Of a stretch of 64,000 nucleotides of DNA, positions 57,201 through 64,000 are shown piece by piece. The stretch comes from Pseudorasbora parva. Taxonomy: Eukaryota > Chordata > Actinopteri > Cypriniformes > Gobionidae. The notes below the pieces were generated by a model. The model worked only from the letters and a program-made list of their open reading frames with translations, did not search any database and had not been told where the DNA came from. The stretch is taken from contig NC_090172.1 of NCBI RefSeq assembly GCF_024679245.1, positions 44,436,054 to 44,500,053 of the forward strand, read 5' to 3'. The position numbers were made by a program, and so were the translations under genes. The stretch's first letter is position 1. Every line of letters begins with the position of its first letter.

Positions 57201-60200
57201 TGGTGGTCAGCAGATAAACATAAAATTTTCATTTTTGGAAAAAAAAACCTTTAAAAGAAAACAAACACAAAAAAAGTACGTATATAAATGAATGAAGAAA
57301 TGAGGTTTGAATGACAGTAAATAATCATTAGATAAATATGTTCATATTTTTATTTTCAGTGTATTGTAAACTCAGTAATTACTGGCTGGTGATTTAAGTG
57401 CTGTTGGTCTTCTTCTTTTTGAATCTTCTTTTTGAGGCTGTCCTGGGTTGTGTGAACTGTGGTTCGAGATAGTGGTGGAAGGGAGAGGGGGGTCAGATTA
57501 GTAGCTGGAGGGTATGTGCTGACTCAGATAAGGTGAAGCGAGGGGGCCTCATGCATGATGTCACAGACAATTTGACGCTATGTACTTAGAACATGTGCAG
57601 TTCACGTGTATTAGGGAAAATGGTCATGTAATCTTTAATTTTTTTTTCTTGTTGATGGTTTTGATACAGATAATGAAGTGTATGCCTGGGGGAATAACTC
57701 CATGGGTCAGTGTGGTCAAGGGAATTCCACCGGCCCCATCACCAAACCTAAGAAGGTAATTGGTTTAGATGGAGTGGCCATTCAGCAGATCTCTGCTGGC
57801 ACTTCCCACAGCCTGGCATGGACTGCCCTTCCGAGAGACAGGTTAGCAAACTCATTGAACATAATCTGTTAAAAAAGTAACACATTTGCTGTACCTTGTG
57901 AATATACAATATATTTCAAATGGGTTTGTGCCATATAGGTCTTAGTTTATTTATCAATTTAGATAATAATCTTGTGTGTATGTATACAGACAGGTGGTGG
58001 CCTGGCACAGGCCGTACTGTGTGGACCTGGAAGAAAGCACTTTCTCTCATCTCCGCTCGTTTCTGGAACGATACTGTGACGGCATCAACAACGAGATCCC
58101 ACCGCTGCCTTTCCCATCTTCCAAGTGTGTATTCTGCCACCACTATAGACAAGTGGAGCCTGCTGTGTTTTTTAAGTGCATTAATATCAATGAAAGATTA
58201 TTGCTGCTAATATAATTTAGTTGAGATCAAGTTTCAATTGATTTTTCTAACCCATCCTGGAGTATTAAATGTGGAGTGTGTGTTACCTTGCACCATGGAG
58301 GGAGTAAATTATACTTTTTTGGGGCCAACAGGGAGCATCATAACTTCTTGAAACTATGTCTACGGCTCTTATCCAATCACTTGGCTCTAGCGCTGGCAGG
58401 GGGCGTGGCCACCAGTATTTTGGGACGGCAAGCGCGACCACTCCGCAATCTGCTTTTCAGACTAATGGATGCGTCAGTTCCTGATGAAATCCAGGAGGTT
58501 TGTGTAGAAATGTGTTTTGCAACATATTTGTTGCTGTAATTGTTTAGCGTAGCCTGTGTTTTATCTGATCAGTGAAAATAAGGTTTTTTGTAGGCTGTCA
58601 TTGAGACTCTCTCCGTGGGGGCCACAATGCTGCTGCCTCCTCTCAGAGAAAGAATGGAGCTGTTGCATTCGCTCCTTCCTCAAGGACCGGACCGCTGGGA
58701 GAGCCTCTCCAAAGGACAGGTACATGTGTGTGCTTGTATGAAAAGAAAATGCAGTTAATTTGCTTATCTTAAAGAAGCATCTGTTGATCATGCTCATATG
58801 AATATGCTGTTTCTGTCTAAGAGGATGCAGCTGGACATAATCCTCACTAGTCTGCAGGATCACACCCATGTGGCATCTCTGCTGGGGTACAGCTGTCCTC
58901 CAGATTCCTCTGAGCCTCCTGCTCCACCCTCTGACTCTGTGCCGGGCGCTCACTCTGATACGCATCCTGACACACACTTGGCAGAGATCCTCATGAAAAC
59001 ATTACTCAGGAACCTGGGATTTTATACGGTCAGTCCTTGGCAGATATAATTTGGCTCTGATCTTGATTTACACATTTTTATTAAAGCTGCAATCTGTATC
59101 TTTTTGTGCTCTTGCGGTTAATAAACAGAACTGCATGTGTCTTTCGGAAGAACATTGCAGCCGAAGCTACTTCTCTCTGTTTATGTCTATGGCGAGTCTG
59201 TGCTCCTCTGCAGCGGTTCATACAAGACTGGCCTGAAATAGTCGCAATAAAAACACAAATTATAAGTGTACCATAATGATTGAGGATAAGACAAAAACAC
59301 GGTTTGGGAAATGGATTTGTGTTGTACATTCTCATTATATAATTTCTGTAAATCTTAAATACAAAAAGTTACAGACAGCAGCTTTAAATGTTTAATTTTT
59401 ATAATCCTTAATTACAAAATATTTCAAATGTGTATCTATGTTGTTATAGGAAAAATGTGTCAGTTAATAACTTGTGACTTTAACAAACTTTTACTACTCT
59501 TTATTTTGAGACAGGCATCACTGAAATAAATAATGCAGTTCAGAAAGTAACAATGTTTATTCAGTGAGTTCATAGAGTAAAGGATTCACCGACCAGACTA
59601 ATTCAAATCAGGAACTATTTTTAAGTCTTTTCAATGATTTAGGAAATTAACCAGATCATGCTGCAAGTCATTGATTCCTCAATACATTAGCCTGTTTTTG
59701 CATGCATCCTACAAAAACAACTCAACAGAACTGCATATTTTCTTGCCATTTCTTTTGCAGTATATATATTATATTTGTATACTTATACTCATATTAGGAA
59801 GGGGGTGGTGGCTGTAGGGAGATTAATAATTGTGCTGTGGTGAATGTCAACCCCTTAAGATATTTCAGTAGAAAGGACATGCAAAATTGTTCATTATATT
59901 TGGTGAGATTCAACTAGTACTCTTGTCAGCCTAGTGCATATTGTCTGGTTAAGAATGTGTAAGGCCGCCCAAATCGTCCCAATGAAGGCTAACGATCGGC
60001 GGGGTGAAGGTCGCTGCGCGTTCAGAATTTTCATCGGGGCAAAGGGATTTTATTCCAATTCCTCATTATCTGACTCCATTTAATCATAATTTTGAATTTA
60101 GGTTAGAATGCCAATTGGTTATTTGGTCATTTATATTTAATAGTTTAACTACACATTTAATTATTCCGTTTAACCCTTTGTTGAAATTATACCCAACCTG

Positions 60201-63200
60201 AATAATTCCAGAGCAAGTCAAAGAATCAATCAAAGTGTAACAATTTATTAACAGTTAGGTACATGTATAAAGCCAATTACATAATCCATTCAAAGATAAT
60301 CCATATTACATTAAATACTCTGAAGTAAAGAATGAAATATATACCTGACTTCTGAAAATTACATAATGCTGGCTATCTCGAGACATCCAACATTACGGGC
60401 TGACCTGTTTTAAGGAATGTTTTTTTGCAACATTCCTTTAAATACTCAGACCAAATGCTGAAAAAACTCTTTCAAATGGAAACGTATGTTCACAATGGGA
60501 ATTTGCATTAATCAAGTCCTATAGACTTGTATGGAAGAGAGGCCAAATGGCTGAAAGCTACGCCCACTATACACCAAGGAAAGATATCTTTAAACTCTTA
60601 AAACATTGATTATCTTTTGGTTAACTTCTGTGGGGATGAGATCTTTGTACCATTCGCACTGAGACATTTCAAACGATATCAAACACATATAATACTGTAT
60701 CTTGTGGATTGACATTGTAATGGAGAGATTTTGAGTGTATTTTCAGCGATCTCAGCATGAGAGATGGTAGGAATTTGGGGAGAGGGGGTCAACAGGGAAA
60801 GATGTAGATTAGCTGATACTGAGGTGAGACCTGCGTCTCCAGTGGTGCGTGAGGGACAGTTCAGATGTTAATTTCTTTTGTTTTTTCAGAGTCCTTGTTC
60901 CTCAGTTAGACTTTTCAGCATCTGCTAGTTTTTCCAGCCTTACAGTTAAACACTTTTTTTTATAAAAGATTTCTACAGATCTCTACAGATTTTATACAAG
61001 TGAATATAAGAAAATATATTAAATGGCTGTACAATATCGTATCTGTATTATACTTGCATTGTAAATGCAAACTTTGATTTTCAATGATGATCATCTTCTA
61101 AATTGGGGTCCAACTGCTCTTTCCTACGATCTTTAACAACATTCTGTTTTCCTGTGTGTGTGTTAACCTCACAGGACCAGGCATTTGGAGAACTGGAGAA
61201 GAACAGTGATAAAATCTTGCAGGGAACATCTTCATCTGATAGCAGCCAACCAGCTCACCTCCATGAACTGCTCTGCTCTTTACAGAAACAACTACTGGCC
61301 TATTGCCATATCAACTGTGTTACAGAGGTATTTGCAAAACTAAATACATATCATGAACAAACATAAATTAGAGGGAGAGAGATTAGAATTAGAAATAGAT
61401 TTCCTACTTTATGTGAATCTGTGTTTTTCAGGGCTCCAGTAGTGTTGCGCTCCTCCATAAACATCTGCAGTTATTATTGCCTCATGCCACCGATATCTAT
61501 AATCGCTCTGCAACTCTTCTGAGAGAAAGCTCTGGAAACGGCAGTGTGCGTGAGAAGCTACGAGGTACATCTATATACACGTGTTTGCTAAACGCATTCT
61601 TAACCTTATGCAAATTGCTCTGCTAATTTTGCCTGTGTTTGGATTTGGTAGATGTGATCTACATGTCTGCAGCGGGCAGTATGCTGTGTCAGATTGTGAC
61701 ATCCTTGCTGTTGTTGCCTGTTTGGGTGGCACGGCCACTGCTCAGCTACCTCTTAGACCTGCTTCCCCCGCTAGACCGCCTCAATAGACTACTGCCTGCC
61801 GCCACACCCCTTGAGGAACAGGAGCTGCAGTGGCCACTACATGGTCAGTCTGTCACATTCAACTTTTTGGTCAGATTTTCAGATCATTAGTACTGTACCA
61901 CTGTCTTGAAATTGGCAAGAATCAATATGTACATCAGTGCAAAGTGATAGCTGGTTGTAAATTTAAATCCCACATGGGTCGATTCATCAACTATCACTAG
62001 CTCGAGCTGCTAATCTCTCATTTGTACAACTTCCTTAGCGTTAATCTGTGATATTGTTTTGAATTAGTACTTTTTTTTCTTCTTTCACTCTCAAATCTTA
62101 TATTGAAAACATTTTTTCTTTCCTTTCTTCCTGTAGGCACACCAGATCTGGTTGATCCAGTGAGCGTGTCAGGACCGGTGCAGTGTTGGGTGTGGTTGGT
62201 GGATCTAGAGCGTACTGTAGCGCTGCTGGTGGGACGTTGCCTTGGAGGGATGCTTCAGGGAGCCCCACCCTCACCTGAAGAACAACACACTACCCACTGG
62301 CTCAAAACACCACTTTTTAGTAATGGCTTAGAGACTGATATACCCCAGCTAGGTATGCACATACACGCATGCGCGTATTTCTGTTTTACTTTCTTTGTCG
62401 GGACTCTCCATAGGCGTAATGTTTTTTATACTGTACAAACTGTATATTCTATCCCGTTACACTAACCATACCCCGAAATCTACCAACAACATAAAGCTTT
62501 ATACATTTTTACATTTTCACATAAACTCCTGTATGATTTATGAGCTTGCTTCCCCATGGGGACCTCAGTTTAAGTCCCTATGGTGACACAACTCCCCATG
62601 AGTCGGTGTGCATTCAGGTTGAAGTCCCCGCTTGGATAAAAAAAAAAAACATTAACACACACTCAATTTGGCTTATTATGGAAGTCTATAAAGGTTGTGA
62701 ATGCCATTTCATGTTGATGTCAAAGCTATGTGTGTATGTGTTTCAGATGCATGCATTAGCTCTCTACTCGAGGTGGCTCTGTGTGGAAATGAGGAACAAA
62801 GACCGTTTGACTGTCAGTTGCATTCTGACATGAGTGTGCTGGTCGATTTGGCCCTTGGATCAACTAAAGAGCCCACATACAGCCTGTGGACAAACTTGCA
62901 GGACTATGCCATCAGCAAGGGTAGGACACGAACACAGAACATATATTGAGGATTATGGAAAGAGTATTATGAATGATTCACTGATTAGCCTTACTTGCGT
63001 AAGTGCTTGCATAGTCTCAGAAGTCACACATTAACCTATGCAAACCTTGTAATGGCTTTTATTTCTGTGGTGTTAGGTAGGCCCACCCACAGTGAAATCT
63101 CAATGGTCCAAAATCTCACTAATAAGAATATGTTTATTATTTTATAGCGCCTTTCAAGAACCCAAGGTTGCTTTACAACACTACACACAATTTGTCTTGA

Positions 63201-63899
63201 TGCATCTGATTTGGACTGTGTCAGTTTTATTTTATATGACATTTTTGTTTCAGAAAGCAATCTGGATCTAAGCATATAATTATAATTAGAGTAATATTTG
63301 AGTGTACATTGCTGTTTTGAAGTGCAATATTTTTCCACCATTACTGTCTGGTTACAGTACAAATAAAGCAATTGACACTGTTACAGCTGGTCATAAACCA
63401 GACCTCTATGGCTTCTTAATTATGAAGTTAGTGGATTTTAGTGGATATTTGTTAATTTATTAAATTTCACATTAGAATGATCAATTTGCAATTGTGCAAG
63501 CCAATGTCTTTGGCGTTACCTGTTCATTTAGTCTTTTTTTTGTGTGTATGTGTTTGTGTGTGTGTTTGTGTAGATTGGGATAGTTCGTCACTGCCGAATG
63601 AGGCTCTGTTAGACACAGTGTCCCGCTTTGTACTTGCTGTCCTACTGAAACACACAGGGCTACTGGGACAGGCGTGTGGAGAGGGGAGGTATGACATCAT
63701 ATCCTACATGACTACGGAGAAAGCCTCACTGTGGACACGATTAAAGAATTTCTCTCTTGTTTTTATGTCTTCCTGTAGATATCAGCCTTGTAAACTGTTG
63801 GCAGAGGTGTATCGCAGTGTTTATAAGGTGCGGAATCGCCTCTTGGCTTGCAAGAACATGGAGCTCATCCAGACCCGCTCATCATCACGAGAACGCAGA
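51238..63899 (+). CDS. herc1: HERC1 N-terminal part, runs off the window
   Basis: Twenty coding exons join in frame for 1314 residues: 51238-52152 (exon from 51209), 52236-52331, 53947-54141, 54230-54541, 54645-54741, 55061-55204, 55342-55469, 55599-55743, 57670-57841, 57990-58124, 58332-58497, 58594-58719, 58822-59028, 61175-61327, 61432-61564, 61652-61843, 62137-62352, 62747-62920, 63574-63688 and 63779-63899. The start [20 protein letters not shown] matches HERC1. Residues ~370-735 form the first RCC1-like domain, with repeats such as GRLGLGD, GKLGHGN and GKLGHGD and a VYAWG-type strand each time. HERC1 is a giant (about 4,860 residues in human) HECT ubiquitin ligase. Its first RCC1-like domain has been linked to guanine-nucleotide release on ARF/Rab proteins, and it acts at Golgi and cytosolic vesicles. 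The SPRY, WD40, second RCC1 and HECT parts lie beyond the window. Confidence 0.95.
53319..53411 (+). repeat. dispersed repeat copy in herc1 intron
   Basis: About 90 bp (AGGATTAAACTAAACTTCAT.. GCATCCATAAAGAGAGCATA) recurs with roughly 85% identity by eye at 57023-57112 in a later herc1 intron. No terminal repeats were found. Confidence 0.6.
56150..56366 (+). mobile_element. MITE-like repeat in herc1 intron
   Basis: The right end GGTGGAGTGTTCCTTTAA matches the element ending at 48413. It is preceded by AAGCTAAGCTAGCGGTTACC, typical of dispersed fish repeats. The left end is unclear. Confidence 0.4.
57023..57112 (+). repeat. second copy of the herc1 intronic repeat
   Basis: Partner of 53319-53411. 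It ends exactly where an Angel-like end (TTAAAGGGATAGTTCACTC) begins. Confidence 0.6.
57112..57245. mobile_element. partial Angel-like MITE
   Basis: Begins TTAAAGGGATAGTTCACTCA and later returns through ATAAAATTTTCATTTTTGG, an inverted match, but lacks the outer right end. Truncated copy of the family at 3613-3894. Confidence 0.6.
59081..59387. mobile_element. MITE in herc1 intron
   Basis: TTAAAGCTGCAATCTGTA at the left is the inverted partner of TTACAGACAGCAGCTTTAA at the right. About 307 bp, non-coding; TTAA is part of both ends. Confidence 0.65.
59388..61174. other. large part of a 2.1-kb herc1 intron
   Basis: No exon was recognised. A 0.9-kb stretch from about 59956 (TGTGTAAGGCCGCCC) differs in composition from its surroundings and could be a solo LTR on the minus strand, since it ends there as ..CTTACA. 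I found no matching second edge or target duplication, so this is left open. Confidence 0.4.
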
Positions 63900-64000
63900 G
63901 TATGGTTTCATTACAAATTATATTATCAGCATAACAGTTTAATGAATAACTTTTTTTAAGCTTTAAAAAAGCATCTGGCATGCACCCCTTTTGCTTTGAT

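Overview
The window looks like nuclear DNA of a teleost fish, most likely a cyprinid. Its genes are split into short exons with GT-AG introns and match vertebrate families closely. The introns and spacers hold repeat types typical of cypriniform genomes: Tc1-like elements, palindromic MITEs beginning TTAAAGG..AGTTCACCC, TTAA-flanked elements, a tRNA-derived SINE, and LTR and non-LTR retrotransposons.

Five host genes can be read. In order they are the last coding exon of trpm1 (+, 1773-2985), all eight coding exons of rab8b (-, 5512-8937), an SH2D7-like adaptor (-, 12770-15397), dapk2 (+, 17369-27008) and the first 20 coding exons of herc1 (+, 51238-63899, running off the right edge). RAB8B, HERC1 and DAPK2 are near neighbours on human 15q22, and TRPM1 and SH2D7 are also on human 15q, so the block is a compressed piece of conserved synteny. 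The genes are not a pathway: cation channel, trafficking GTPase, phosphotyrosine adaptor, Ca2+/calmodulin-family death kinase, giant ubiquitin ligase/GEF. dapk2 ends in a DAPK3/ZIPK-like coiled-coil tail instead of the calmodulin-binding tail of the main human DAPK2 form.

The rest is dominated by nested transposons. In dapk2 intron 1 a very young 3.5-kb non-autonomous LTR element (380-bp LTRs, 5-bp target duplication GTTTG) sits inside a TTAA-flanked DNA element, which itself sits inside an older MITE. A second copy of the TTAA-flanked element at 45.9-47.2 kb preserves the empty insertion site. The LTR element has an apparent Tf1/sushi-type self-priming site: 11 nt after the left LTR are complementary to a site 28 bp below a TATA box in the LTR. 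Its single long ORF is mostly three tandem-repeat blocks.

Between dapk2 and herc1, a Tc1-like element (A) abuts a second one (B). B is split by a 9.8-kb minus-strand Ty3/gypsy-type LTR element with 1.68-kb, about 99% identical LTRs and a 4-bp duplication CCCG. That element keeps gag and protease, separated by one in-frame TAA, plus an integrase remnant. I could not find reverse transcriptase. Further right lie a 1.29-kb palindromic foldback element, a TA-flanked MITE, a non-LTR reverse transcriptase relic and the second TTAA element.
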